Assembly (NCBI RefSeq): GCF_049943125.1
Contig: NZ_CP188040.1
Location: 434,001 to 498,000 of the forward strand
From: JAEXZL01 sp049943125
GTDB lineage: Bacteria > Bacillota > Clostridia > Clostridiales > Clostridiaceae
DNA: 64,000 bases
Direction: 5' to 3'
Shown here: positions 8,130-17,247 of the stretch, one piece after another
How the letters are laid out: each line of letters opens with the position of its first letter
Numbering within the stretch: the stretch's first letter is position 1
Made by a program: the position numbers and the translations under genes
Notes under the pieces: generated by a model
The model's database searches: none
Seen by the model: only the letters and a program-made list of their open reading frames with translations
Told to the model about the DNA's origin: nothing

Positions 8130-10290
8130 GGCTATACTCCTTATCGTCTATTAGAATAAATTTATCAATGTATCCAAGGATAGGCAGATTAAGCTTTTGC
8201 TCTGCCTGATTATTAATATTTATTCTACTGCTTACCCCCTGATATAAATCTGTGTATTCTAAAGGGCAATAAACCTGATTATTTTCACAGCTAAAATCTA
8301 AGACAAGATTAAGCTTTTCCATATCTAAGTATTCCTTAGGCTTATGAATTTTCAGCTTATCAATGACAATCTCCCCAAGCTCTATGTGCTCATCGAGCAT
8401 TTTTTTATGATAATTAAAACGGGTGATCTTCTTGTTAGCAGCATCAAGCTTTTCCCTGCAGGAGGAAACGTATTTTTTCATCATCATGAGATTATAAATA
8501 TCATTTATGTACTTAGAAACATTTTTATCTCCCTCATAAAGCCTTTCAATAATTTTCTCACTATCATTCACTATGTAAGCAACACAAGCCTCCAGCTCTA
8601 TCTTTACTTTCTTCCCCTTACTATTTGCAACAAGCAAGGCAAGAATCGGTAGTGATATATTAATTATTAGAGCAAAGAGTAAACTTTGATAATTAAAAGA
8701 TACATATCTATACCAGAGAGGATAAACCAAAAATGCAGCTGCAGAAATTAAAAGGATTATATTCCTTACTTCTTCTTTTTTGGGCCTCTGCATAGATATA
8801 TCCTTAGCTTTTTCAACAAAGTCATAATACTTTTTCTTAATTGAAGTTTTGTCCTCCAATTCTATATTTTCTCTGAAATTTATCAATTTCTTCTGTTGCT
8901 CTAGTATCTTTCTTTCATATTCTTTTACAATATACTCTACCTCTAAAACTCCTGCTTTCTTTGTTATTTCACCGGTGCTTCCTTCTTTCTGTATTCTCAG
9001 GGATGCAGATAGTTCCCTCATTCTTTTCTGAGAATGGTCTAAAGCATACTTATATCTTTTGTATAAATTATCAGCAAATACTTTAATTTTATATTCATCC
9101 TTTTCTCCATAATAACTTGAAAACTGTGGCACTTCACTTATCTTTGGCTTCTCCATAACCATAGATGGATTAAAGGTAATAGGAGTGTACTCCTCATATT
9201 CTATATCAGCTACAGTATATCTACCCAATTTCTCATTTTCTTTTTTTAGCTTTGTTAGATAAGAATAAAAAAGCTGAGATAGCTTATCCTCTTGAAAACT
9301 ACCTTTAATCCGCCAATTTGCCTTCCTTGTTATATCATTTCCTGGAAGGATTTTTTTCATATCCTTCTCAGATATTAGTATAAGTACTGATATAACCTCT
9401 AAAAGATATCTGTATTTAGCCGTGTCATAGCTAATATCTGACAAATGGTTATCAAAATCCATACGGAGTATTATAGTATTCCTGTTCCCTGCTAAAGCAA
9501 TATGACTTTTAAAGCATTGCTTTAATATTTCTACTGGATTTTCTATTCTATCTATATAGTCATTTGATCTATTAATAGAATCCTTAAAGCTGTTTATAAA
9601 TTCATTCTGACTCTTTTCTAAAGCAGCTTTATACCAGAGAAAAAAACTATCATTTTTCTTTTTAAGCTCATTAATTATTGGAATAAAGTAATCATTATTA
9701 AATCTCTCAATAACTTCTTGAAGCAGATAAGTAGAATTATCTATTCTACCCTGATTATTTATAGGATGGCTCTTTTTAATAGACTCCCAATCCTCACCCA
9801 TCCTAATCAAATGAGCTTCTGAAAAAAATACCTCTTCATCAATTAATCCATAGGTATCCTGCACATACCCATCAGTATCAATATCTCTTGACAGCTTTAT
9901 TCCCTCACTTACTCCTTTGCCATAGCCGTCCCTTCCTGCAGAGTCTACAATTAAAACATAGAGAGTATTAAAAGGAAATTTATCAGAAAGCTTTTCTATA
10001 ATCTCTCTCTTTGAAGTATTTATAATATTTGAGAGAGAAGCCTCTAAAGGCTCCTCAACCTGTTGGCCCCTATCAACAATTAATGTCATATTCCATTTAT
10101 TAGATCCTTTATTAAATAGAAAGGAGTTTATTCTTTCTTTGATCCCTTCCATATCCAAGCCTACATCGTCCACAGTAGCAGGATCATTGGCAAAAAACAT
10201 GCTTCCTTTGTTCTCTAGCTTATAAAAGAAGCTTTTAAATAATATAAAACCAGAGAATTTTCCACTAAAATCTATAACTACATTTACCAT
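8122..10290 (-). CDS. Coiled-coil membrane protein of the tubulin-like/vWA operon, unknown family
   Basis: About 722 residues. The N-terminal 350 residues look globular with alternating beta/alpha segments (starts MVNVVIDFSGKFSGFILF; a VLIVDSAGRDGYG stretch near 115). A long charged helical or coiled-coil region covers about 400-490. Two adjacent hydrophobic segments (IILLISAAAFLVYPLWY and LLFALIINISLPILALLV) lie near 510-565, followed by another charged helical region. I do not recognise a family. I chose ATG 10290 because GAGGTG sits 6 bases upstream; a GTG at 10299 adds three residues but lacks a spaced ribosome binding site. It overlaps the next gene by 8 bases and follows the tubulin-like gene by about 58, so it is probably a membrane partner of that GTPase. 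Confidence 0.6.
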   Translation of the reverse strand: MVNVVIDFSGKFSGFILFKSFFYKLENKGSMFFANDPATVDDVGLDMEGIKERINSFLFNKGSNKWNMTLIVDRGQQVEEPLEASLSNIINTSKREIIEKLSDKFPFNTLYVLIVDSAGRDGYGKGVSEGIKLSRDIDTDGYVQDTYGLIDEEVFFSEAHLIRMGEDWESIKKSHPINNQGRIDNSTYLLQEVIERFNNDYFIPIINELKKKNDSFFLWYKAALEKSQNEFINSFKDSINRSNDYIDRIENPVEILKQCFKSHIALAGNRNTIILRMDFDNHLSDISYDTAKYRYLLEVISVLILISEKDMKKILPGNDITRKANWRIKGSFQEDKLSQLFYSYLTKLKKENEKLGRYTVADIEYEEYTPITFNPSMVMEKPKISEVPQFSSYYGEKDEYKIKVFADNLYKRYKYALDHSQKRMRELSASLRIQKEGSTGEITKKAGVLEVEYIVKEYERKILEQQKKLINFRENIELEDKTSIKKKYYDFVEKAKDISMQRPKKEEVRNIILLISAAAFLVYPLWYRYVSFNYQSLLFALIINISLPILALLVANSKGKKVKIELEACVAYIVNDSEKIIERLYEGDKNVSKYINDIYNLMMMKKYVSSCREKLDAANKKITRFNYHKKMLDEHIELGEIVIDKLKIHKPKEYLDMEKLNLVLDFSCENNQVYCPLEYTDLYQGVSSRININNQAEQKLNLPILGYIDKFILIDDKEYSHD

Positions 10291-10348
10291 GAACTGCACC
10301 TCACAAGGTACCCATATGAATTATGGGTACCAGATAATTAAACTAACA

Positions 10349-13300
10349 TTATAAATTTTTCATCCTTCCCTCAATTAGTCCTATGGTGTTATGATATTCT
10401 ATACTTTCCTTGTTAATTTTCTCTGTCCATGCAGATTCATTTATAAGCCGTGTATACAGCTCCTTTATTTTCATCTTTTCCACTGTTTCGCCTTGTCCAA
10501 AGCTACATATTCTAGCAAAAGCTTCTATTATATTGTGAAGAGCATCATAAAGGTATAGGAACTTATCATCCATAGATCCATCCTCAGATTTTGGAGTTTC
10601 CTTATAAAGGTTAATAAACACATCGAGGATAGTATCTCCCATATCATAGCTACTAACCTTAAGATTAAGCAGATTCTTCACATCCTGAACTTCAAAGATA
10701 TCTTTATCACCATTGATTTTTGACTTAAGATCCTGGCAGCTCGCCTCAAACTTAGAAACTATTTGCTTTACCATGCTTCTGTTTGAGCTTAAGGCTTCAT
10801 ATAGATTTTTTACCTTATCATCAATATTGGCTCCATTAAGGGCTATATTTTTTGGTGTTCCATCGAGCTTCTGGAAAAATCTTCTTTCACCAGTAGTTTC
10901 ATTCACTAAAACCACCTTAAACATTTCTTCAGCCAAACCTATAATAAAGGCTTTCGAAGCGTCTAAAAGATCCTTCTTATACTCATCATCGTTTATATCT
11001 CTAAGGGTTTGATGCCAGAGCTTATCAATATGTGGAGTTATAGCTGTTCCTTTTGGATTAAAGCTAGCACCATCCTCTGGTATTTTAGCTATTAGCTCAT
11101 GGTAGGCTTTAAAGTAAGCTCCCTGCTCCTTATCTATGTACTCTTCTTTCTTACCAGAAGAAAATTTAGCAAAATCATTTACCATGAGACCATATCTGAT
11201 TACAACAAAGACTATCTCATTCCTTGGAAGGAGCTTGTCCTCAACAATTGAAATATTTAGCTTGCCAGCATTGGCTTGCTCTATTAATCTCTCCAAAGAG
11301 CTTTTTCCTTGAGGATCATCATAAACTGCTCTACAATCTTCACTGAAGCCCCAGATATTATAATCACTGCTCTCAGTTGTCTCAGGTGCCCATGGATTAG
11401 CTATTTTAGGCAAGCTGCTTAGCTTTTCTCTGATATAATCCTCCTTAGACCCTTGTGGATTATAGTATTCCGCTTCCTTTATAAGAGCATCCATAATATT
11501 CATATCTAGTATATCCCTGCAGTCTTCAATGAGCTTCTCTCGACATATAGGTACAATATAGGTATTAAATAAGCTATCATAGCCACTGACAATAGAGTCA
11601 CTGCTATTTAACTTCATTCTAAAGTTTCTAAAGAGAGCTGAATATATATTTTCTGATAAAGCCCCTGATAAAGCATTGGTCTTTGTAACCTCAGGGATCT
11701 TATCCCACATCTGATTCTTAAACCTTTGACTTCCTAAAACAAACATTTCATTAGTTCCAGTAGTATCTTCATGTTTTTTATAAAGAGCATCACAATTCTT
11801 TGAAACATCAAATTTTAATTCTCCAAGCCTTCCAAACATGTTTTCATATTCTCTTAGCAGCTTTTCTAAGTTCTCTACTAGGCTAGTATAAAAAGCTTCT
11901 GAGAAATAATCCTCTGAATAGCTGTTAAGAAGCTTCAAATGCTTAAGATGCTTGTTCTCATATTCTTCCTTGAACTTCTTTAGCTTCCTTCCAATAATTC
12001 CCTTATTTTTTATTGCCTCATCAACCTTTTTGCTGGCACTAACTCTAGAGCTAGAGCCCTTAACAGGCTCAAAGCATGACTCTTCTGCAGTCTTCAGGTT
12101 CATTTTCTGTTTTTTATTTCTATCTATTAATTGCTCCTTTTCCTTCTTCAGCTCATAATGAAGCTTATATAAGAAATATCTGATTCCCACAGAATTAATA
12201 TACTGGTCGTCCTTTTTAATAAATTCATCTAGTATACCTTTATTGTTCTCATCATGGATACCTAAGAGAGTTCCTGCCCAGGATAATCCCTTTGTAGCAC
12301 TCTTACCTTCAATTTCATTTCTATAGGCAACTAAGCTATTTTCTTTAGCTTTTATTAATGGAGCCAAGGAACCATCTGCAGTATTTGAAAAAGAACCTGG
12401 CAATAAACACTTACTCTTTATTTCATTAAGCTCTTTATCCTCTAAGATAAATTTCTTAATCTCATCCTTAAGCTTCTTTTTTATTGCCTCTATATTGCTT
12501 CCTTTTTCTTTACCATATTCATCTATCTCGTATAAATCTCCTTTAATTCTTTTAAAGAAGGGCTCATTTTCTGCCAGCTCTTCAAACTTCCTTATGTATA
12601 TATCCTCTAATTCAGGCTCAGCAGTATAGATACCCTTGTCTTCATTAGCCTTATACTTGGCTCTTTCATTAAGGAAGATGTTATCTATCTTTAAAAGCTG
12701 ATTATCTAAGCTCTCTAAGACTAAACGATTAGTACAATAGTCTACTATATCCTCATATGGATAGGTAAGGGTTGCTGTTCCTACACCTCCAAAGGTATTT
12801 CTACCATTTCTGCTCACCGTTGACCTCATTTCATTTATATAATGTGAGAAAACTTTATCAGATATAGGTCCAAAGAGCTGAAGATAAATATTATTTTCAA
12901 TCATCCTTATGTAATCATTAAAGCTGGACAATACTTTCCCCTTGCTGTCCTCCTTATCATAAATATAACAATAATCATAAGGCAGGTCCTTTACAGTTAT
13001 ATCTCTAAAGCCTTGCTTATCCATCTGCTCAGGCTTATATTCTAAGTCAATGCTAGAACCATCACCTGCCAGTGACATTATTATGGCACTGAGCTCCTTC
13101 ATGGAGGCGTAGGCATTGGCATATATATTACTTATTTCTTTGTTAGTAACTACCCCCATCATTACATCTGGTAGTATAAAGGTTCCTTGTATTTCAACTC
13201 TTTCCATGGCAAACTGACTCTGAATAACCTCTCTTATATAAAGAGGTATCTGAAGGAACATACCAGAACCTGTCCCCCCCATCATGGAGGTAACAATCAT

Positions 13301-13726
13301 AACTCTAAGCCCTTTTGTATCCGTATCATTACCAAGCTTAAATATTTTATTTCTAGCTTCTTCTATAGGCTTTAGAGCTCCTTGATCCATAGCAGATCTT
13401 AAGGCCAATCTAGAGATAGCTCTGATCTGACCTGCACCATCAAGCATATGCATAGTACCAATAAGCCTATGATAAGGGAACCAGGATTTTGCTTCTGGAT
13501 CCATCTGAAGAGCATAATTAACTGTTCTATCAGTGCTTGTTTGAATTCTGTAGGCTGGATCTATATTAGTCATCATTTTTTGTGAATTAATATCCGTATC
13601 AAAGACAATTGCCTGAACATTTTTGTCCCTGCCATCAGCCTTAAGCTTTCCATACACATCATTTACAATTGTAGACCCTATGCCGCCTAATCCTATAAGC
13701 AGCGTCGGCACATTTTTGTATTCCAT
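10349..13726 (-). CDS. Tubulin/FtsZ-like GTPase family protein (Tubulin_2 type)
   Basis: 1125 residues. The N-terminus has a Rossmann-like GTP-binding start (LLIGLGGIGSTI, residues 9-20) and the tubulin/FtsZ signature MGGTGSGM at about 149-156, the loop that contacts GTP phosphates. This belongs to the large tubulin-like group (Pfam Tubulin_2), which Makarova and Koonin (2010) placed in a predicted membrane-remodelling system together with a vWA protein. The remaining 800 residues are mostly charged and helical, far longer than FtsZ (about 380), so the GTPase is an N-terminal domain of a big protein. It lies directly downstream of the vWA gene (15-base gap) and upstream of two membrane proteins. 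Polymerisation is not shown by sequence. The start ATG at 13726 has AAAGGA upstream. Confidence 0.8.
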   Translation of the reverse strand: MEYKNVPTLLIGLGGIGSTIVNDVYGKLKADGRDKNVQAIVFDTDINSQKMMTNIDPAYRIQTSTDRTVNYALQMDPEAKSWFPYHRLIGTMHMLDGAGQIRAISRLALRSAMDQGALKPIEEARNKIFKLGNDTDTKGLRVMIVTSMMGGTGSGMFLQIPLYIREVIQSQFAMERVEIQGTFILPDVMMGVVTNKEISNIYANAYASMKELSAIIMSLAGDGSSIDLEYKPEQMDKQGFRDITVKDLPYDYCYIYDKEDSKGKVLSSFNDYIRMIENNIYLQLFGPISDKVFSHYINEMRSTVSRNGRNTFGGVGTATLTYPYEDIVDYCTNRLVLESLDNQLLKIDNIFLNERAKYKANEDKGIYTAEPELEDIYIRKFEELAENEPFFKRIKGDLYEIDEYGKEKGSNIEAIKKKLKDEIKKFILEDKELNEIKSKCLLPGSFSNTADGSLAPLIKAKENSLVAYRNEIEGKSATKGLSWAGTLLGIHDENNKGILDEFIKKDDQYINSVGIRYFLYKLHYELKKEKEQLIDRNKKQKMNLKTAEESCFEPVKGSSSRVSASKKVDEAIKNKGIIGRKLKKFKEEYENKHLKHLKLLNSYSEDYFSEAFYTSLVENLEKLLREYENMFGRLGELKFDVSKNCDALYKKHEDTTGTNEMFVLGSQRFKNQMWDKIPEVTKTNALSGALSENIYSALFRNFRMKLNSSDSIVSGYDSLFNTYIVPICREKLIEDCRDILDMNIMDALIKEAEYYNPQGSKEDYIREKLSSLPKIANPWAPETTESSDYNIWGFSEDCRAVYDDPQGKSSLERLIEQANAGKLNISIVEDKLLPRNEIVFVVIRYGLMVNDFAKFSSGKKEEYIDKEQGAYFKAYHELIAKIPEDGASFNPKGTAITPHIDKLWHQTLRDINDDEYKKDLLDASKAFIIGLAEEMFKVVLVNETTGERRFFQKLDGTPKNIALNGANIDDKVKNLYEALSSNRSMVKQIVSKFEASCQDLKSKINGDKDIFEVQDVKNLLNLKVSSYDMGDTILDVFINLYKETPKSEDGSMDDKFLYLYDALHNIIEAFARICSFGQGETVEKMKIKELYTRLINESAWTEKINKESIEYHNTIGLIEGRMKNL

Positions 13727-13741
13727 CTATATATCATCCTT

Positions 13742-16285
13742 TCAAAAGTTAAATAGATTGTCATCTTCTGAGCCCTGCTCCTGAGCTTCTTCTCCATTAA
13801 AAGAGAAGTCATCAGTTAAAAAATCATCCTCCTCAATGTTTCCTGAAGAATATTTTGTACATTTATATATGTAGCTTTCCTTCTGTCCTTCACTGAACAG
13901 TGTCAGCTTTTGGTCAGTACTAAGCTTAAAGTTTTCATTTATAGCCTCATCCTCTAATTTTATATGCTCATAGCCTGATAAGTCCTTATAATCAATAGCT
14001 ACAATATTTTTATTTCCCGTAGCCTTAAAACTCAGACTGGCTACATTTCCCTTTTGAGGGATATAGGGTATAAATCTTGAAACTGTATCAATGTTTATCC
14101 CATAGCTTTCATAAATCTCAGAGTCATAGGCCACCTCAAAGGAATAATTTTTCCTATCAAATCTCTTTTTTATTCCAGGTATATAGCCTATGAGTAATAC
14201 TATTACTAAGAGAATTACCAGTGGAATAACCCATTTTATCAGTGAATCCTTAACTGTGTAGGTGGTAAGCTCTTGACTGTACTCCTCTCCAAAAGCAGTC
14301 TTCAAGGTTATTGAAGAATTAATTTCACCAGTAGGAGCTAAAAACACTAGAGAGTCTTCTCCATACACAACTATCTCCGGTGTAGAACCGCTATTATCTA
14401 GCTCATAGGTATATTTCATATCTTTATTGGAGGTAAAGAAAATTTCACATTCCTTCAGCTCCTCATAGGTCATAGGAATATCTTTAATATATGGTGTTAT
14501 TCTATAAATTTCTTTTCCTGAAAGCTCTGTAACCTTAAAGCTATCCTCACTAATTTTCTCTTCATTTAATGTAATCTCTCTCTCTACAGGTACAAGGGTT
14601 ATCTGTGGCTTAACTCCTTCTGCCCAATTAAGCACATACTGCTCGCTGGTTACTTCAAAGGTCAGAGGTAATTCCTTATCCTCTTTGTACTCAATATTTC
14701 TTAAAATCTTAATAGGAATGCCTCTTCCACTGTATGCTCTTAATGTTATCTCCCCATCCTCAGTAAGTACTATGTCATTTACAGAAACAGCAATTCCTTT
14801 AGGCATATTAGATATTTTCATCATTATACTTCCATTTATATCTCCACCAACAATGCTATATTCTAATGTTTCAGCCAGCTGATATTCATCAGAATAGATA
14901 TAAGGCACCTCCACCTTTATCTCAGTAAACACTGGTTTAGCATCAGTTATTACTTCTATAGGATATAAATTAATAACCTCTGATTTAACTCTGAAGAAGC
15001 CTGGAAGAGATACTATAGCATAAGCAACATTACTACCTCTTTGTATAGTGAAGTCTCCATAAAGCTTATTGTCTTCCTGATCATAAGTCATTTGAGAATA
15101 CTCATTATTAATTACAAGGGTTCCTGACACCTTATCCTTCCAGTGAGAAATATCAACTGGTGTTTTATCTATGCTGTTTATAATCTCCGCAGCGTAGGTA
15201 ATCATGTCACCCTCAACAATATCATCTATATTATTACCTTCTAGAACTCTACCATTTCCGTCCAATATACTGAGCTTAACTTCTACAGCAGCATCCACTA
15301 GAACCTTGAATTTGTCAGCTTTTAAATCTATATTATCCTTAAAAGTAATCACTATATCCCCAGCAGGTATATAATCATAATTATTTGCTCCATAATGAAT
15401 TATTCTAGACTGTAATTTATCTGATCCCGGATTACTTGTAATAAAATCAGAGTAAGCATCTAAATTCCCCCCATCATAAGCTACGGATTTTATATCTACA
15501 CTCTGCTCCTGCTGATAAACTATAAGCTTCCTTAAGGGGAAGTTAGATGTTACGGTAACACTCTTTCCATCAGGGGACTTTGTTAATTTAACACTTTCCC
15601 CCTCCATACCTCTTCCCGATATGAGTCCAGCTACCTTTGACATGGCAGTTACTATTCCTTCTTTATTAGATGCTGAAATATAATAGTTACCTGCAACCTC
15701 TTGCCAACTTCGTATAACGTCTTGAGGAATATTTTTTCCAATTCCTACAAAGATACTTTCATACTTACTCTCTCCCATATCCCCTTTCAAATCTGAAAGA
15801 TATTTGCTTAAATCCTTAGGCTTTCCCGTTTCAAATTCACCATCGGTAATTACTACTAACCAGTACTCTACCTCCGGAGCATCACTGTAATCCTGTTTTT
15901 TCTGTTTAAGCCAGTTAGCAGCCGTTTCTACAGCTTCGAAGGGAGTAGTCATACCTTCACTTTTCCACTTACTTATGTTTTTAATCTCTTTTTTTACATC
16001 ACTTTCCGTCCCTAGGTTAAGCGTGGTGTTATGGCTCTCATCACTCATTTTTACTACATTAATTTCATCAGAGGCCGAAAGTAGACCTGTTAAATTTTGA
16101 AGAGCATAGCTTGCATAAGCCCAATTCTCATTTTGCTTCATACTTCCTGAATCATCATATACAATGCTTACAACCTTTTTGATAGCCTTATCTTCTAAAG
16201 CATATGAAGCTTCAGTGGTAAAACACCCCATCAATATAACTATAGCCATGATATAGAGTAGCTTCATTTTTGAATACTTACTCAT
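13742..16285 (-). CDS. Membrane-anchored von Willebrand factor A domain protein
   Basis: About 847 residues. A signal-like hydrophobic N-terminus (LLYIMAIVILMGCFTTEASYA) is followed by a vWA domain with a complete MIDAS: DDSGSM at about 44-49, the MTTPFEA threonine, and VVITDGEF. Beta-rich extracellular segments follow, then one transmembrane helix near 690 (WVIPLVILLVIVLLIGYIPG), a basic stop-transfer KKRFDRK and a cytoplasmic tail of about 140 residues ending acidic. So the metal-binding vWA head is outside and the tail faces the tubulin-like protein. LMGC could be a weak lipobox, but ASYA would also serve signal peptidase I. The start ATG at 16285 has GGGGGG upstream; an in-frame TTG at 16312 lacks this. 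It is the first gene of the four-gene operon. Confidence 0.8.
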   Translation of the reverse strand: MSKYSKMKLLYIMAIVILMGCFTTEASYALEDKAIKKVVSIVYDDSGSMKQNENWAYASYALQNLTGLLSASDEINVVKMSDESHNTTLNLGTESDVKKEIKNISKWKSEGMTTPFEAVETAANWLKQKKQDYSDAPEVEYWLVVITDGEFETGKPKDLSKYLSDLKGDMGESKYESIFVGIGKNIPQDVIRSWQEVAGNYYISASNKEGIVTAMSKVAGLISGRGMEGESVKLTKSPDGKSVTVTSNFPLRKLIVYQQEQSVDIKSVAYDGGNLDAYSDFITSNPGSDKLQSRIIHYGANNYDYIPAGDIVITFKDNIDLKADKFKVLVDAAVEVKLSILDGNGRVLEGNNIDDIVEGDMITYAAEIINSIDKTPVDISHWKDKVSGTLVINNEYSQMTYDQEDNKLYGDFTIQRGSNVAYAIVSLPGFFRVKSEVINLYPIEVITDAKPVFTEIKVEVPYIYSDEYQLAETLEYSIVGGDINGSIMMKISNMPKGIAVSVNDIVLTEDGEITLRAYSGRGIPIKILRNIEYKEDKELPLTFEVTSEQYVLNWAEGVKPQITLVPVEREITLNEEKISEDSFKVTELSGKEIYRITPYIKDIPMTYEELKECEIFFTSNKDMKYTYELDNSGSTPEIVVYGEDSLVFLAPTGEINSSITLKTAFGEEYSQELTTYTVKDSLIKWVIPLVILLVIVLLIGYIPGIKKRFDRKNYSFEVAYDSEIYESYGINIDTVSRFIPYIPQKGNVASLSFKATGNKNIVAIDYKDLSGYEHIKLEDEAINENFKLSTDQKLTLFSEGQKESYIYKCTKYSSGNIEEDDFLTDDFSFNGEEAQEQGSEDDNLFNF

Positions 16286-16367
16286 AAAATCCCCCCTATG
16301 TAATACATCCAAACTTCAACTCAATCGTCATTAAACATCATCAAACCGCATAAAATAATTTTTATTT

Positions 16368-16393
16368 TAAACAATATATTATATAATTGTTTA
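16368..16393. promoter_or_regulatory. Inverted repeat in the leader of the vWA operon
   Basis: TAAACAAT and ATTGTTTA form a perfect 8-bp inverted repeat with a 10-base spacer, 82-108 bases upstream of the vWA start. The whole 16286-16484 stretch is very AT-rich and must contain the operon promoter, but I see no clear -35/-10 pair. An operator role is a guess. Confidence 0.3.
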
Positions 16394-16484
16394 CAATATA
16401 ATAAATATACATAAATTATACACAATTACGACAATATTATCAATTATACATAGCTAATCATACGTCTCTAAGAAGACCTATCAT

Positions 16485-16521
16485 AAAAAAATCAGCAGGC
16501 TTCTTTTTTTAGCCTGCTGAT
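16485..16521 (-). terminator. Intrinsic terminator after the padR-like gene
   Basis: ATCAGCAGGCT pairs perfectly with AGCCTGCTGAT (11 bp, short loop). On the minus strand it is followed by TTTTTTATG. It separates padR from the vWA operon. Confidence 0.85.
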
Positions 16522-16575
16522 ATCCTATATTTAGCTTAATTAATCAACTATATTTTATTATTAACCACACACAAT

Positions 16576-17097
16576 CTACTCTGACTCAAAAGTTCTAAGA
16601 CTTTTAACTAGCATAATTTCATTTGTGAGCATTCCTTTAGTATATATGTATAACTGCTTAGAAAAGGGCATATAGTCCTCTTCTCTTACCACTTGAATCA
16701 TCTTATCCATAAAGTCCAACTGCTTTTCTAAATACTTAATTCTAGAAGTTAATAGCTTTTCTCTATTCTCTTCAGTAAGTAGGCTGAAGAAGGCTAGCTT
16801 ATTGTGGAATTCGTTATTATTTGCCCCGGTGTCTTCGTTAACATCCTGAAGCAACCTTTGAAATATCTCTTTTCCTTTATCAGTGATGCTGTATAAAAAT
16901 CTATTAGGACTTCCTTCCTGAATTTCAACTTCCTTAACTACTGCTCCCATCTCCTCAAATTTTTTCAATCGTGGATATAGGGTATTATTATTTAGCTTAT
17001 AGGATTCTCCCAAAACAAAGGCAACATTCTTTTTAATTTTATAACCATGCTTAGGACCATGTATCAGCTGTGAAAGAATTAATATATCAATATACAA
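16576..17097 (-). CDS. PadR-family transcriptional regulator
   Basis: 173 residues. The N-terminal winged helix has typical PadR features: LILSQLIHGPKHGYKI, then LNNNTLYPRLKKFEEMGAV for the recognition helix, and a beta-wing reading PNRFLYSITDKG. A helical dimerisation domain follows (about 110-173). PadR proteins are usually repressors that respond to aromatic or hydrophobic compounds. The gene lies downstream of, and in the same direction as, the flavin oxidoreductase at 17248-19179, separated from it by a strong terminator. The nested palindromes at that enzyme's promoter are natural candidate targets, though PadR binding there is inferred. The start is TTG 17097 with GGGGG seven bases upstream. 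The T-rich sequence before it may hold its own promoter. Confidence 0.85.
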   Translation of the reverse strand: MYIDILILSQLIHGPKHGYKIKKNVAFVLGESYKLNNNTLYPRLKKFEEMGAVVKEVEIQEGSPNRFLYSITDKGKEIFQRLLQDVNEDTGANNNEFHNKLAFFSLLTEENREKLLTSRIKYLEKQLDFMDKMIQVVREEDYMPFSKQLYIYTKGMLTNEIMLVKSLRTFESE

Positions 17098-17199
17098 ATT
17101 GAAGCCCCCTAGAATATCATTTATTTAACTGAATTTTTTCGTTACATTTAATATAAGTGCATATATTTTTCAAATAAAATATTAACATAAATAATTCTG

Positions 17200-17229
17200 A
17201 AAAAAAAGACCTGTAGAAGCCTACAGGTC
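17200..17229 (-). terminator. Intrinsic terminator after the flavin oxidoreductase
   Basis: GACCTGTAG and CTACAGGTC pair perfectly over 9 bp with a 4-base loop. Seven to eight T residues follow on the minus strand. It lies 19 bases after the stop codon at 17248. Confidence 0.9.
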
Positions 17230-17247
17230 ATGTGGATGTCCCTTAAA

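Noticed and set aside
13742..16285. Lipoprotein call for the vWA protein
   Set aside because: LMGC is only a weak lipobox, and the protein has a C-terminal membrane helix and an alternative signal peptidase I site; left undecided.
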